Assembly: GCF_005937885.2 (NCBI RefSeq)
Contig: NZ_CP042176.1
Span: forward strand, 3,839,501 to 3,903,500
Direction: 5' to 3'
Length of the DNA: 64,000 nt
Source: Bradyrhizobium sp. KBS0727
GTDB taxonomy: Bacteria > Pseudomonadota > Alphaproteobacteria > Rhizobiales > Xanthobacteraceae
Under the pieces are notes generated by a model, which saw only the letters and a program-made list of their open reading frames with translations, was not told the origin of the DNA and did not search any database. This document shows, piece after piece, positions 33,768 through 42,298 of this stretch. Positions within the stretch are counted from its first letter, which is position 1; each line of letters opens with the position of its first letter. Position numbers and translations under genes: made by a program.

Positions 33768-34178
33768 TCAGAGATACGACACTGTCGTCACGCGATAGGT
33801 GTGCATCTTGCCCTGCTCGTTGATCGAGACATATTCGCCGACGATGAAGCGCTCATCCTTGAAGTGATATCCGAAGTCGTCGGCCGGCGCATGTTCGCCA
33901 TCATAATGGAATGCCCAGCCGCCGCCTTGTCGGTGAACGAGGTGGCCGAGCCTTTCCTGCTCGTATGGGCGCTCACGCGCCACACGGCAGGCCTCGCGAT
34001 GGGCCTTCCACAGCTTGGCATCGATGCGGTCCCCGGCGTCGAGCGGCGCCACCAGGATATACGCCACTTCGGCATCGCCGTCGGGATGGCCGGGTTCGCG
34101 GGCAAGCGCGATGCGGATCTGCCGGAACTGCGCCGGCAGGGATGCGTTCAGGATCGGTTGGCGATGGGTCTCGGACAT
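33768..34178 (-). CDS. Conserved hypothetical protein
   Basis: A 136-residue soluble protein without a recognised family. It has no signal peptide or membrane segment. The first half (FRQIRIALAREPGHPDGDAEVAYILVAPLDAGDRI) and the second half (HREACRVARERPYEQERLGHLVHR, then WAFHYDGE) look like a folded alpha/beta protein. The ending (FIVGEYVSINEQGKMHTYRV) suggests a beta-strand-rich close. It lies 53 bases downstream of the holin-like gene on the same strand and is probably the last gene of the FixK-box operon that starts at 35012. I do not recognise a function. Confidence 0.7.
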   Translation of the reverse strand: MSETHRQPILNASLPAQFRQIRIALAREPGHPDGDAEVAYILVAPLDAGDRIDAKLWKAHREACRVARERPYEQERLGHLVHRQGGGWAFHYDGEHAPADDFGYHFKDERFIVGEYVSINEQGKMHTYRVTTVSYL

Positions 34179-34231
34179 GTCGGTGGGGGCTCCCTGGTAT
34201 GGCGGGCGTGAGGCGCGTGCCTCCGCGGCGA

Positions 34232-34720
34232 TCAGCTCTGTTCGGGTGTGGCGGCAGCCACAGGGGCCGCCCTGGATTTTTTCAGGCTTTTGACGATGAT
34301 CGTGATCAGCGGCAGCAGAATGAGCGGCAGCGCGCTGTTGAGGGGATGATGGACCATGCCGGCGAATTGCTGTTGCATGCCCCGCGCCTCGGTCTGCAGC
34401 GCTTCGACCGCCGATCCGTGAATTTCGTTTGCGAGTTCGAGTTCACGCCCCGCAGGCGGCCTACCCGCGATCACGAACAGGACCGCTGCAATCACGAAAT
34501 TGACCGCCCCGAGGACCGCGGCCGCTGAAATTGCGCTCCAGATCTGCACCAGCGCGAAATAGGCCGCCAGTTCCAGCATCAGCAGGCCGAAAGCTGCGAT
34601 CAGCGCGGCAAATGCCCGCAGGCCAAGTCCGACCAGCATGTGCCGCATCCGCAGTTCGGCGATGATACGATCGGTCCGCCACAGCGCGCGCAGGTTCTTG
34701 ACGACGTTGTCGCTGTTCAC
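34232..34720 (-). CDS. Holin-X/YqjE-like (DUF1469) membrane protein
   Basis: A 162-residue protein from a GTG start at 34720, supported by GAGGAG eight bases upstream. Two adjacent membrane segments (about residues 30-52 and 58-85) follow the basic start VVKNLRALWRTDRIIAELRMRHML, as in phage-holin-superfamily/YqjE proteins. A third hydrophobic stretch, LPLILLPLITIIVKSLKK, lies near the C-terminus. It is two bases from the end of the preceding DUF883-like gene, the same order as yqjD-yqjE in enterobacteria. The role is probably in the inner membrane during stress or stationary phase. Confidence 0.78.
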   Translation of the reverse strand: MNSDNVVKNLRALWRTDRIIAELRMRHMLVGLGLRAFAALIAAFGLLMLELAAYFALVQIWSAISAAAVLGAVNFVIAAVLFVIAGRPPAGRELELANEIHGSAVEALQTEARGMQQQFAGMVHHPLNSALPLILLPLITIIVKSLKKSRAAPVAAATPEQS

Positions 34721-34721
34721 G

Positions 34722-35012
34722 TCAGTTTCTCCTCAGCATGAAGCCGATGACGACGCCGAGCGCGAAAGCCGAAGCCATGGTCGCGATCGGGCGTTCGGCG
34801 ATCAACCGTTCGACGTGCCCTTCTTCCTCACACAAGGTCTCGCCGAGCTCGGCCAGTGCGGCCTTGATCTGGTCGGCCAGCGCGCCCGCGCGGCTCTTCG
34901 CGGCGTCGAAAATATCGTCGCCACTCGGATTCAAAAGGCGCGATACCTCGCTTTCGAGCGCTTGCAGCTCGTCACCCAGTTCGCTCGATCTGAACATCGC
35001 GTCCACTCGCAT
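34722..35012 (-). CDS. DUF883/ElaB-YqjD-like protein
   Basis: A 96-residue protein with a long amphipathic helix (ELGDELQALESEVSRLL and following) and a C-terminal membrane anchor IATMASAFALGVVIGFMLRRN, the classical layout of ElaB/YqjD proteins. In E. coli, YqjD is ribosome-associated and membrane-anchored in stationary phase. Its partner here is the holin-like gene directly downstream. The FixK/FNR box at 35055-35068 lies 43 bases upstream on this strand and suggests low-oxygen induction of the operon. Confidence 0.8.
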   Translation of the reverse strand: MRVDAMFRSSELGDELQALESEVSRLLNPSGDDIFDAAKSRAGALADQIKAALAELGETLCEEEGHVERLIAERPIATMASAFALGVVIGFMLRRN

Positions 35013-35054
35013 TGCTTGACGAGGCGAACTCTACGGGCGCCGGCATATTTGCCA

Positions 35055-35068
35055 TTGATTTGAGTCAA
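35055..35068 (-). promoter_or_regulatory. FixK/FNR-type box upstream of the DUF883-holin operon
   Basis: TTGATTTGAGTCAA is a perfect TTGA-N6-TCAA match between divergent genes. On the minus side TAGAGT (35033-35028) is centred 31 bases away. On the plus side no -10-like hexamer is in register, so it probably serves the minus-strand operon. Confidence 0.65.
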
Positions 35069-35169
35069 CAGGCGGCGTGCCGGGAAGGCATGAGTGCCTT
35101 GAGGCAGGTCAACATCGGTGTCGCGCCGCCACCTAGAAGAGGGTGCTATCCAGTTGGGGGAACATCATC

Positions 35170-36306
35170 TTGACGTCCGCACCTGTGCTTACGGCCACCC
35201 CGTCTGGAGACACGCTTGAGCTTCGGCCGGGCGGATCCTGGACCGCGGTCAATGCCGCTGTGCTGGAAAGCCTCTCCAGCGACGTGACGCCGCAGCTCGA
35301 CCAGGCCCCCAGCGTCAAGGTCGACATGACTGATTTGCGCGAGCTCGACACGCTCGGCGCCTGGATGCTGGAGAAGATGTCGCGTCGGGTGGCGTCGGCC
35401 GGCCATCGCGCCGAGGTCGTCGGTGTGGCTGACAATTACGCCGGCCTGATCGAGGAAGTCCATCAGGTCAACCGCCACAACCCGGCGCCGGTCCGGCCCC
35501 TCAACCCGGTCGTGGTCAAACTCAACGACGTCGGCCGCTCCGCCATCAGCGCGACGGGTGATGTGAGTGCGTTCCTGCAGATGCTGGGCTCGCTGTTCAT
35601 GGCCCTAATCGGCGTGCTGCGCCGACCTCGATCGCTGCGGATCACGTCATTGGTCTATCAGCTCTACCGGGTCGGCTGGCAGGCGATCCCGATTGTGGTG
35701 CTGATCACCTTCCTGATCGGCGCCATCATCGCCCAGCAGGGCTTTTTCCATTTTCGGAAATTCGGCGCGGATTCCTATGTCGTCGACATGGTCGGCATTC
35801 TGGTGCTGCGCGAACTCGGCGTCCTGATCGTTGCCATCATGGTCGCCGGCCGTTCGGGAAGCGCCTATACCGCCGAGCTTGGCGCGATGAAGATGCGCGA
35901 GGAAATCGACGCCCTGTCCACCATGGGCCTCGATCCGGTCGAAGTGCTGATCCTGCCGCGCGTCATCGCGTTGGTCTGTGCGCTGCCGATCCTCAGCTTC
36001 ATCGGCTCGCTCGCCGCGCTCTATGGGGGCGGCCTGGTGGCGCAGTTCTATGGCGGCATGGGGCCGCCAATCTACCTCGCGCGGCTGCACGACGCGGTTT
36101 CCGTCACCCATTTCGAGGTCGGCATCCTCAAGGCGCCGTTCATGGCGCTGGTGATCGGCATCGTCGCCTGCAGCGAAGGCCTGCGGGTGAAGGGAAGTGC
36201 GGAGTCGCTCGGCAAGCAGACCACGACGTCGGTGGTGAAGTCGATCTTCCTGGTGATCGTGCTCGACGGCCTGTTTGCGATCTTCTTTGCATCGATCGGA
36301 ATGTAA
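35170..36306 (+). CDS. mlaE: MlaE-type lipid ABC transporter permease with N-terminal STAS domain
   Basis: A permease of the Mla/MCE lipid transport system. Residues about 5-95 form a STAS-like domain (VKVDMTDLRELDTLGAWML). The MlaE permease domain follows, with GWQAIPIVVLITFLIGAIIAQQG, the conserved MVAGRSGSAYTAELGAMKMREEIDAL loop and several membrane helices to the end. The TTG at 35170 with GGGGGAA seven bases upstream seems the best start, although the frame is open from 35143. The STAS domain is often a separate protein (MlaB) but is fused in this branch. It is followed after two bases by mlaF and then mlaD, a complete inner-membrane complex for phospholipid trafficking. Confidence 0.9.
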   Translation: MTSAPVLTATPSGDTLELRPGGSWTAVNAAVLESLSSDVTPQLDQAPSVKVDMTDLRELDTLGAWMLEKMSRRVASAGHRAEVVGVADNYAGLIEEVHQVNRHNPAPVRPLNPVVVKLNDVGRSAISATGDVSAFLQMLGSLFMALIGVLRRPRSLRITSLVYQLYRVGWQAIPIVVLITFLIGAIIAQQGFFHFRKFGADSYVVDMVGILVLRELGVLIVAIMVAGRSGSAYTAELGAMKMREEIDALSTMGLDPVEVLILPRVIALVCALPILSFIGSLAALYGGGLVAQFYGGMGPPIYLARLHDAVSVTHFEVGILKAPFMALVIGIVACSEGLRVKGSAESLGKQTTTSVVKSIFLVIVLDGLFAIFFASIGM

Positions 36307-36308
36307 CG

Positions 36309-37088
36309 ATGCAGGAGCAGCTCCCCGAGTTTGCCATTCGTGTGCATGACCTTGTGGTCGGTTTTGGCCGGCAAGTCGTGATCGACCATCTGACGCTGGA
36401 TGTCCGCCGCGGTGAAATCCTCGGTCTGGTCGGCGCTTCCGGCGGCGGCAAGTCGGTGCTGATGCGAACCATCATCGGCCTGATTCCGCGGCGGAGCGGA
36501 GACATCGAGGTGATGGGCGCCATGATCGGCGGCGCCAATCAACTGGTCACGCAGAGTGCGGCCGGCCGATGGGGCGTGCTGTTCCAGCAGGGCGCGCTGT
36601 TCTCGTCGCTCACGGTGCGGCAGAACGTTCAGTTTCCGCTGCGTGAAAACCTTGTGATGTCGCAGCCGCTGATGGACGAGATCGCCACCGCGAAACTGGA
36701 AATGGTCGGACTCAGGCCGGAGGATGGCGACAGGTTTCCGTCCGAACTGTCCGGCGGCATGACCAAGCGTGTGGCGCTGGCGCGGGCGCTCGCGCTTGAT
36801 CCGGCGATCGTATTCCTCGACGAGCCGACCTCGGGGCTCGACCCGATCGCGGCCGGCGAATTCGATACGCTGATCAAGACATTGCAGAAAACGCTGGGAC
36901 TAACGGTGTTCATGGTCACCCATGACCTTGCCAGCCTCAATGTGGTCTGCGACCGCGTCGCGGCACTGGCGGATGGCAAGATCGTCGCCGTCGGAGCGAT
37001 GCGCGAACTGCTTCAATCCGGGCATCCCTGGGTGCGGGCCTATTTTCACGGCAAGCGCTCCCAGATGCTGCAACCCAAAGCGAGTTAA
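36309..37088 (+). CDS. mlaF: MlaF-type ABC transporter ATP-binding protein
   Basis: A 259-residue ATPase with all ABC motifs: Walker A GASGGGKSVLM (about residue 43), a Q-loop in WGVLFQQGALF, the signature LSGGMTKRVALARALA, Walker B VFLDEPTSGLDP and the H-loop THDLASL. The LSGGM-T-K-R-V signature is that of the Mla/Mkl subfamily. It drives lipid movement through the MlaE permease. It is separated from mlaE by two bases and from mlaD by five, so the three form one transcription unit. Confidence 0.95.
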   Translation: MQEQLPEFAIRVHDLVVGFGRQVVIDHLTLDVRRGEILGLVGASGGGKSVLMRTIIGLIPRRSGDIEVMGAMIGGANQLVTQSAAGRWGVLFQQGALFSSLTVRQNVQFPLRENLVMSQPLMDEIATAKLEMVGLRPEDGDRFPSELSGGMTKRVALARALALDPAIVFLDEPTSGLDPIAAGEFDTLIKTLQKTLGLTVFMVTHDLASLNVVCDRVAALADGKIVAVGAMRELLQSGHPWVRAYFHGKRSQMLQPKAS

Positions 37089-37093
37089 CACAG

Positions 37094-38197
37094 ATGGAAA
37101 CCCGCGCTCCCTTCGCTGTTGTCGGCGCTTTCGTCCTGGCGGCCATCGTCGCCGTGTTCGGCTTCGTCTACTGGCTCCACAACACCGGCGGGCTCGGTCC
37201 GCGCATCGCCTATCACATCCAGTTCGATGGCCCGGTGCCTGGCCTGTTGATCGGCGCCGGCGTGCTGTTCAACGGTATCCGTGTCGGCGAGGTGACGGAT
37301 CTCGGCCTCGCGCCGGACAATCCGCGCCGCGTCAATGCTACCATCTCGGTGACGACGACGACGCCGGTGCGCGCCGACACCAAGGTCGGCCTCGAGTTCC
37401 AGGGCCTGACCGGCGTTCCCGTCATCGCGATGGAAGGCGGCAGGATGCTGGCGAACAACGGCGAAGTGCCGACGCTGATCGCCGAACCCGGCGCCGGACA
37501 GGGCATGACCCAGGCCGCGCGCGACGCGCTGCGCAAGGTGGATTCGGTGCTGACGGAGAATTCCGACGCGCTGAAGGACACCATCGGCAATTTCAAGATT
37601 TTTTCGGAAGGCCTGGCGCGCAACACCGGCAAGCTCGACGGCATCGTCGCCGGCCTCGAACGCATGACCGGCGTCACCGCGCCGCCGCCGAAAATCACCT
37701 ACGATCTGCGCGCGGTGCCAAGCGCCGGCGCCGCCGGCAAGACCATCAACGTGCCATGGGCCATTCCCGAACCCACCGCGGTGGTGATGCTGGAGACGCA
37801 GCGTTTTCTGTTTTCGCCGCCCCAGGAAGTTCCGGGTTTTGCCGAGGCGATGTGGGCTGATGCGCTGCCAAAACTGATCCAGGCGCGGCTGATCGAGAGT
37901 TTCGAGAATTACGACCTCGCGCACGCTCCGCTGCGCGTGGCGGATCTGGGCCAACCCGAGTTTCAGTTGCTGATCGATGTCAGACGGTTCCGGATTGCGC
38001 TCGACCAGCAGCCGGCGGTCGAGATCGGATTGTCAGCGCGGATTGTCGACAAGAACGGCAAGGTTGTCGTCTCCCGCCTGTTTGAAGATAGCGAGAAAAT
38101 CGATTCAGTTGCGCCGGCGCCGGCCGTCGCCGCGTTCAGCGACGTGTTCGGCCGGATCGCGAAAGACATGATCGCGTGGACCGTTGGTGCGATCTGA
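37094..38197 (+). CDS. mlaD: MlaD-like MCE-domain protein fused to ABC-transporter auxiliary domain
   Basis: A 367-residue periplasmic protein anchored by an N-terminal helix (about residues 7-27, PFAVVGAFVLAAIVAVFGFVY). The MCE domain (about residues 40-120) shows FDGPVPGLLIGAGVLFNGIRVGEV and FQGLTGVPVIAMEGG. After a helical linker (LTENSDALKDTIGNFKIFSE) the C-terminal half (about residues 205-360) resembles the PqiC/YmbA-type auxiliary lipoprotein domain: VVMLETQRFLFSPP, LPKLIQARLIESFEN and FQLLIDVRRFRI. In E. coli-like systems these are separate proteins. The fusion would tie the inner-membrane MCE ring to a periplasmic partner. It ends the mlaE-mlaF-mlaD operon. Confidence 0.87.
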   Translation: METRAPFAVVGAFVLAAIVAVFGFVYWLHNTGGLGPRIAYHIQFDGPVPGLLIGAGVLFNGIRVGEVTDLGLAPDNPRRVNATISVTTTTPVRADTKVGLEFQGLTGVPVIAMEGGRMLANNGEVPTLIAEPGAGQGMTQAARDALRKVDSVLTENSDALKDTIGNFKIFSEGLARNTGKLDGIVAGLERMTGVTAPPPKITYDLRAVPSAGAAGKTINVPWAIPEPTAVVMLETQRFLFSPPQEVPGFAEAMWADALPKLIQARLIESFENYDLAHAPLRVADLGQPEFQLLIDVRRFRIALDQQPAVEIGLSARIVDKNGKVVVSRLFEDSEKIDSVAPAPAVAAFSDVFGRIAKDMIAWTVGAI

Positions 38198-38298
38198 GCG
38201 ACGGCAGGCGCCTATTCGAGGTTCTTTATGTACAGGGCGTGCGACCGGGGAAAGCGGCAATTCGGGCGAGGGAACAGCCCCCGGTCGACGCCGTGGTT

Positions 38299-38397
38299 CT
38301 AGCCGAACGCAAAGGCCAGCAAACTCGAACACAGCAGCACGAGGCTGGCTGTGGTCAATGCGAGGAATCCGTTGGAGACATAGTCGTGGTTGCGCAT
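38299..38397 (-). CDS. Tiny membrane protein, 32 residues
   Basis: ATG at 38397 with GAGGTG seven bases upstream opens MRNHDYVSNGFLALTTASLV, followed by a second half rich in Leu, Cys and Ser ending LAFAFG before TAG. Residues about 10-31 would form one membrane helix. The ribosome site, codon choice and clean helix argue for a real small gene. The function is unknown. Confidence 0.55.
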   Translation of the reverse strand: MRNHDYVSNGFLALTTASLVLLCSSLLAFAFG

Positions 38398-38510
38398 GAT
38401 ACACCTCACGCTCACGATGCTCGTCCGAATTGATTAAAGCTTTCGTAACTTCCCAAAGGGGCTGGTGGCGCGCTTTTCAGCGATCCACCTAGCCTTAAAG
38501 CAGCCGAAAA

Positions 38511-38600
38511 TCAGGCCCTGGAACGAAAACCTTCGAAAGCATGGGCGAGGAAAATCCCGGCGCTCACCAGGCCCATCACAGCAGTTACCGTCTCAATCAT
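38511..38600 (-). CDS. Tiny membrane protein, 29 residues
   Basis: ATG at 38600 with AAGGA nine bases upstream encodes MIETVTAVMGLVSAGIFLAH and a short basic tail, AFEGFRSRA. Residues 4-20 form a likely membrane helix. It lies 113 bases upstream of the other tiny ORF on the same strand, so the two may be cotranscribed. The function is unknown. Confidence 0.55.
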   Translation of the reverse strand: MIETVTAVMGLVSAGIFLAHAFEGFRSRA

Positions 38601-38948
38601 CGCAAAGTCCTTTTGCGCCCCGCACGCACCAAACGACCGCGCCGTTGCACAGTCAAAAAGATTCACAGGGCGGAATCCAAGATCGCACCCGAGTGATGAT
38701 TTGCTGCAACAGTCGTCTGAAACTAGGACAGGCGGGGGCGGGCCGGGCGCATTTTACGGGCGGCAGCTTCGGTATTTCGACGGATCCGCACGGCAACCAT
38801 TCATTCACCACGCAGGCGCTGACCCCATTTCCGCCGCGTTCGGGTTGCGATATCTTTATGACTTGATGCGGAGGTGGGCCGTATCGTGATTCAAGGTCGT
38901 GGCTACCTCAACGCAGGTGTCCGGCCGCTGGAATGGTAATTGGGGCGA
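38601..38948. other. Intergenic region upstream of rlpA, no gene seen
   Basis: About 350 bases with no frame of coding appearance. It must hold the promoters for the tiny minus-strand ORFs and for rlpA. No clear hexamer pair or operator was found. Confidence 0.45.
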
Positions 38949-39869
38949 ATGGGGATTCGGCGGTCAAAATCGATTGTGCTGGCGCGTGGCGCTGCGGCGG
39001 TGGCAGCGTGCCTCGTCCTCGCCAACTGCGCCTCGTCGAACAAATTCGCCAGCCGTGTCGATCCCAAATACGGCGTCTCCTCCAGCCCCCGCGTGGTGGC
39101 GCTGGGCGACCCCGTGCCGAAGGGTGGCGGTACCTATCGCGTCGGCAAGCCCTACACCGTCGGGGGCCGGGTTTACGTCCCCGAGGAAGATACCGAGTAT
39201 CGCGCTGAGGGCATGGCCTCCTGGTATGGCGATGATTTCCACGGCCGGCTGACCGCCAATGGCGAAGTGTTCGACATGGGCTCGCTGACGGCGGCCCATC
39301 CGACCCTGCCGATGCCGAGCTATGCGCGGGTGACCAACCTTCGGAACGGCAAATCCCTGATCGTTCGTGTCAACGATCGCGGCCCGTACCACGGCAACCG
39401 CCTCATAGACGTCTCGAACAAGGCCGCCGAACTCCTTGATTTCAAAGGAAATGGCGTCGCCAAGGTTCGGGTTGAATATGTCGGACGGGCCCCCCTCGAG
39501 GGCTCCGACGACCGCCAGTTGATCGCAACCTTGCGGACCGGCGTTCCCGCGCCGTCGCCGTCGACGGTCCGAATCGCCTCAGCACGGCCGTTCGTGCCCG
39601 AGCTGCCGTCCTCCTCAGGCCGGATCCGGGGCGAGGTTCCAATGCCGGAAGGCCGCCCCTATAGCCTCGGCAACAGTTCGGCCGACTACGCCTCGATCAA
39701 TGCGACCTCGGAAATGTCGGCGTCCAGCCGTTCCCGTGGTCGGGCGCTCGAAAACCCGCGCGCCGTTTCCTATGAGAACGACGCGAATTATGCGGCCCCG
39801 ACCGCAGCCTATCTGCCGGTCGACCCACGCGGTCCGAGCGAAGTGCTCAGCGGCCGCGGCCTTTACTAG
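38949..39869 (+). CDS. rlpA: RlpA-like septal-ring lytic transglycosylase lipoprotein
   Basis: About 306 residues from ATG 38949; a TTG at 38940 also keeps the frame. The N-terminus is a lipoprotein signal ending in LVLANC, with the lipidated Cys near residue 27. The double-psi beta-barrel domain of RlpA lies at about residues 85-180: GMASWYGDDFHGRLTANGE with the catalytic Glu region, AAHPTLPMPSYARVTNL and VRVNDRGPYHGNRLIDVS. RlpA binds or cleaves glycan strands stripped of peptides at the division site. The C-terminal part is a low-complexity Ser/Pro/Arg tail without a SPOR domain. A palindromic repeat follows. Confidence 0.9.
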   Translation: MGIRRSKSIVLARGAAAVAACLVLANCASSNKFASRVDPKYGVSSSPRVVALGDPVPKGGGTYRVGKPYTVGGRVYVPEEDTEYRAEGMASWYGDDFHGRLTANGEVFDMGSLTAAHPTLPMPSYARVTNLRNGKSLIVRVNDRGPYHGNRLIDVSNKAAELLDFKGNGVAKVRVEYVGRAPLEGSDDRQLIATLRTGVPAPSPSTVRIASARPFVPELPSSSGRIRGEVPMPEGRPYSLGNSSADYASINATSEMSASSRSRGRALENPRAVSYENDANYAAPTAAYLPVDPRGPSEVLSGRGLY

Positions 39870-39880
39870 AGTCGTTAGTT

Positions 39881-39929
39881 TGACGCGTTTTCTTCACGCG
39901 AACCGGTTCCCACTTCGCTCGAAAACGCT
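39881..39929. repeat. Palindromic intergenic repeat (GCGTTTTC...GAAAACGC), copy 1
   Basis: A 49-base repeat bounded by GCGTTTTC and GAAAACGC with GCGAACCGGTTC inside. Near-identical copies lie at 52045 and 60114. This copy ends directly at the stop codon of the minus-strand hydrolase and follows rlpA, so it lies between convergent genes and may act as a two-way terminator. Confidence 0.75.
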
Positions 39930-40868
39930 TTAGCCCTTCAAGAAGGCGATCAACGCTGCGTTGACCTCGTCCGGGCGCTCCTGCTGCACCCAGTGACCTG
40001 CGCCCTCGATGATTAGCTTGTGCTGCAGATTCGGCAGCGCCCGGTCCAGTTCCGTGACGCGCTTGGCGCCGATCAGCCCGGTAATGACCGAATCCCTCGA
40101 TCCTGCGATGAACAATGACGGCTGATGGATTTGCGCGCCCTGCCAGGGGGCGGTCAGGTCCCAGTTGCGGTCGAGATTGCGGTACCAGTTCAACCCACCG
40201 CGGAAGCCGGACTTTTGGTAGGCGTCGGCGAAGGTAGCGATGTCGGCTTCGCTGAGCCAGTCCGGCAGGGTCAGGACAGGCGGGATGTTGCCGAGAAAGC
40301 CCTTGTCCTCGCTGACGAACAGCGCGGCGGGATCGGAGACGCCGCGCCCGAGGATCTTGCGCATGGTGGCGGCGACGTCGCGCTCGAATTCGGCCTCGGC
40401 GACCCCGGGCGTCTGGAAATACTGCCAGTAGAAATTGGTGACGCCACCGGCGCTGAGGCTGTCGAGCGGCCGGGCGCGACCGCGAAAGGGCGGGGGAACG
40501 CTGAGACCCGCGACCTTGGTGAACATGTCCGGGCGGAACAGCGCCGCATGCCAGGCGACCGGCGCACCCCAGTCGTGGCCGACGATGACGGCCTGCGTTT
40601 CGCCAAGCGCCGTGACCAGGCCGACCATGTCGCCGACCATGTCGAAGATACTGTAGGCGCTGATGTCGTCGGGCGCGCTGGTCCCGCCAAACCCGCGCAT
40701 GTCGGGGGCCACGACATGAAAGCCGGCGTCGGCGATCGCAGCGATCTGGTGCCGCCACGAATAGGACAGTTCGGGCCAGCCATGGCAGAGCACGACCAGC
40801 GGACCCTGGCCCTGCTCAAGGAGAAACTGCTCGATCCCGTTGGCGGAAATGGTGCGTGTGGATGGCAT
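39930..40868 (-). CDS. Alpha/beta hydrolase, epoxide-hydrolase-like
   Basis: A 312-residue alpha/beta hydrolase counted from ATG 40868; the frame open to 41468 overlaps dacF and is not supported. It has the HGWP oxyanion motif (residues 29-32), the nucleophile Asp in VGHDWGAPVAW (Asp about 99), an acid in GSRDSVI and the catalytic His in EGAGHWVQQE. An Asp nucleophile with HGWP is characteristic of soluble epoxide hydrolases and related haloalkane or haloacid hydrolases. It would act in the cytoplasm on an unknown epoxide or ester. It is a single gene, convergent with rlpA and divergent from dacF. Confidence 0.87.
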   Translation of the reverse strand: MPSTRTISANGIEQFLLEQGQGPLVVLCHGWPELSYSWRHQIAAIADAGFHVVAPDMRGFGGTSAPDDISAYSIFDMVGDMVGLVTALGETQAVIVGHDWGAPVAWHAALFRPDMFTKVAGLSVPPPFRGRARPLDSLSAGGVTNFYWQYFQTPGVAEAEFERDVAATMRKILGRGVSDPAALFVSEDKGFLGNIPPVLTLPDWLSEADIATFADAYQKSGFRGGLNWYRNLDRNWDLTAPWQGAQIHQPSLFIAGSRDSVITGLIGAKRVTELDRALPNLQHKLIIEGAGHWVQQERPDEVNAALIAFLKG

Positions 40869-41033
40869 CGCGTTTCCGCCCTGATTTTCGTATTTTGTCG
40901 GGAAATTGGAGTATCCGCACGATACGGTCGTCCAACCGGCGCTGCAATCGGATCGACACGGCGGCGAGTCCCAAAAGCCGTGTTGTTTGCGATACTTCCA
41001 CCTGTTAGAACGCACGGATTCAGGACATCGCAA

Positions 41034-42296
41034 ATGGCCGTCGAGACCCCCGTTTTCCGCAAATTGAGAGCCGCGGCCGCGTTCCCGTGGCGCAGCCTCG
41101 TGGCGGCCGCGTTGGCGCTTGCGATCGGCTGGGGCGGGATCGTCTACGCCGCCAACAACAGTGTGCAGGGCGCCAAGAAGGAAGTCGAAAACGGCTTTGA
41201 CGGCGACGCCCCGACCGCGATCCTGATCGAGGCCGCCAGCGGCAGCGTGCTGTTCGAGAAGAACGCCGACGAGTTGCGCGCGCCTTCCAGCATGATGAAG
41301 CTGATGACCGCCGAGGTGGTGTTCAACGCCATCAAGAAAGGCGACGTCAAGCTGACCGACGAATATCGCATCAGCGAGAACGCCTGGCGCAGGGGCGGTG
41401 CGCCGGCGGGCGGCTCGACGATGTTTGCGATCCTCAACAGCAAGATCTCGGTGGACGATCTCCTGCATGGCGCGATCATCCAGAGCGGCAACGATGCCTG
41501 TATTGCGCTCGCCGAGGGCATGGCCGGCAACGAACGCATCTTCGCCGCGGATTTCATGACCAAGCGCGCCCGCGAGCTCGGCCTGACCCGGTCGACCTTC
41601 GGCAATTCCAACGGGCTGCCCGACCCCGCCAACAAGATGACGGTGCGGGAACTGTCCAAACTCGCGCGTTATGTGATCCAGACCTATCCCGACATGTACA
41701 AACTGTTCGGGGAGAAGGAATTCACCTGGAACAAAATTCGCCAGCCGAACCGCAATCCGCTGTTGAACTCGCTCAACGGCGCCGATGGCCTGAAGACCGG
41801 CTACACCAAGGATGGCGGCTACGGCATGGTCGGCTCGGCCGTTCAGAACGACACCCGGCTGATCGTCGTGATCAACGGCCTGGAAGATCCGGACGATCGC
41901 GCCACCGAAGCCAAGAAGATGCTGGAATGGGGGTTTCGCAACTTTGAAACCCGGACGCTGTTCGCGGCGGATCAGCCGGTCGGCTACGCAAAAGTGTTCG
42001 GCGGCGACAGCCGTTCGGTCAAGCTCGCAAGCCCCGAGCCGATCAAGCTGATGGTTCCGAAGAACGGCAGCGAAAAATTGATCGCCCGCATCATCTATAA
42101 CGGCCCGGTGCGCGCGCCGGTGAAGTCTGGCCAGCCGGTCGGCATCGTCAGGGTCTGGCGCGGCGCCAACATCGCGATGGAAGCGCCGGTCTATGCGGCC
42201 GAATCCATCGGCACCGGTTCCACCATGCGCCGCGCGATCGACGGGGCCAGCGAGCTCGTGATCGGCATGTTTCGCGCGAGCGCAGAGAAGCTCTGA
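41034..42296 (+). CDS. dacF: D-alanyl-D-alanine carboxypeptidase (DacF-like, PBP5/6 family)
   Basis: A 420-residue penicillin-binding protein. After a signal or anchor segment (about residues 18-40), the three serine-peptidase motifs appear: S-M-M-K with nucleophile Ser 86 and Lys 89, SGN in IIQSGNDACIALAE, and KTG in GADGLKTGYT. A C-terminal beta domain (about residues 310-400) with VFGGDSRSVKLASPEPIKL and a final amphipathic helix fit membrane attachment of class C PBPs. It trims pentapeptides in the periplasm. The ATG at 41034 is chosen because the frame upstream is antisense to the hydrolase. tmk follows after two bases. Confidence 0.93.
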   Translation: MAVETPVFRKLRAAAAFPWRSLVAAALALAIGWGGIVYAANNSVQGAKKEVENGFDGDAPTAILIEAASGSVLFEKNADELRAPSSMMKLMTAEVVFNAIKKGDVKLTDEYRISENAWRRGGAPAGGSTMFAILNSKISVDDLLHGAIIQSGNDACIALAEGMAGNERIFAADFMTKRARELGLTRSTFGNSNGLPDPANKMTVRELSKLARYVIQTYPDMYKLFGEKEFTWNKIRQPNRNPLLNSLNGADGLKTGYTKDGGYGMVGSAVQNDTRLIVVINGLEDPDDRATEAKKMLEWGFRNFETRTLFAADQPVGYAKVFGGDSRSVKLASPEPIKLMVPKNGSEKLIARIIYNGPVRAPVKSGQPVGIVRVWRGANIAMEAPVYAAESIGTGSTMRRAIDGASELVIGMFRASAEKL

Positions 42297-42298
42297 CC

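Noticed and set aside
38600..38660. FixK-like TTGCACAGTCAA
   Set aside because: The spacing between half-sites is two bases too short for the FixK/FNR pattern.
40125..41033. N-terminal extension of dacF
   Set aside because: The frame is open but lies antisense to the hydrolase. A normal signal peptide begins at the ATG at 41034.
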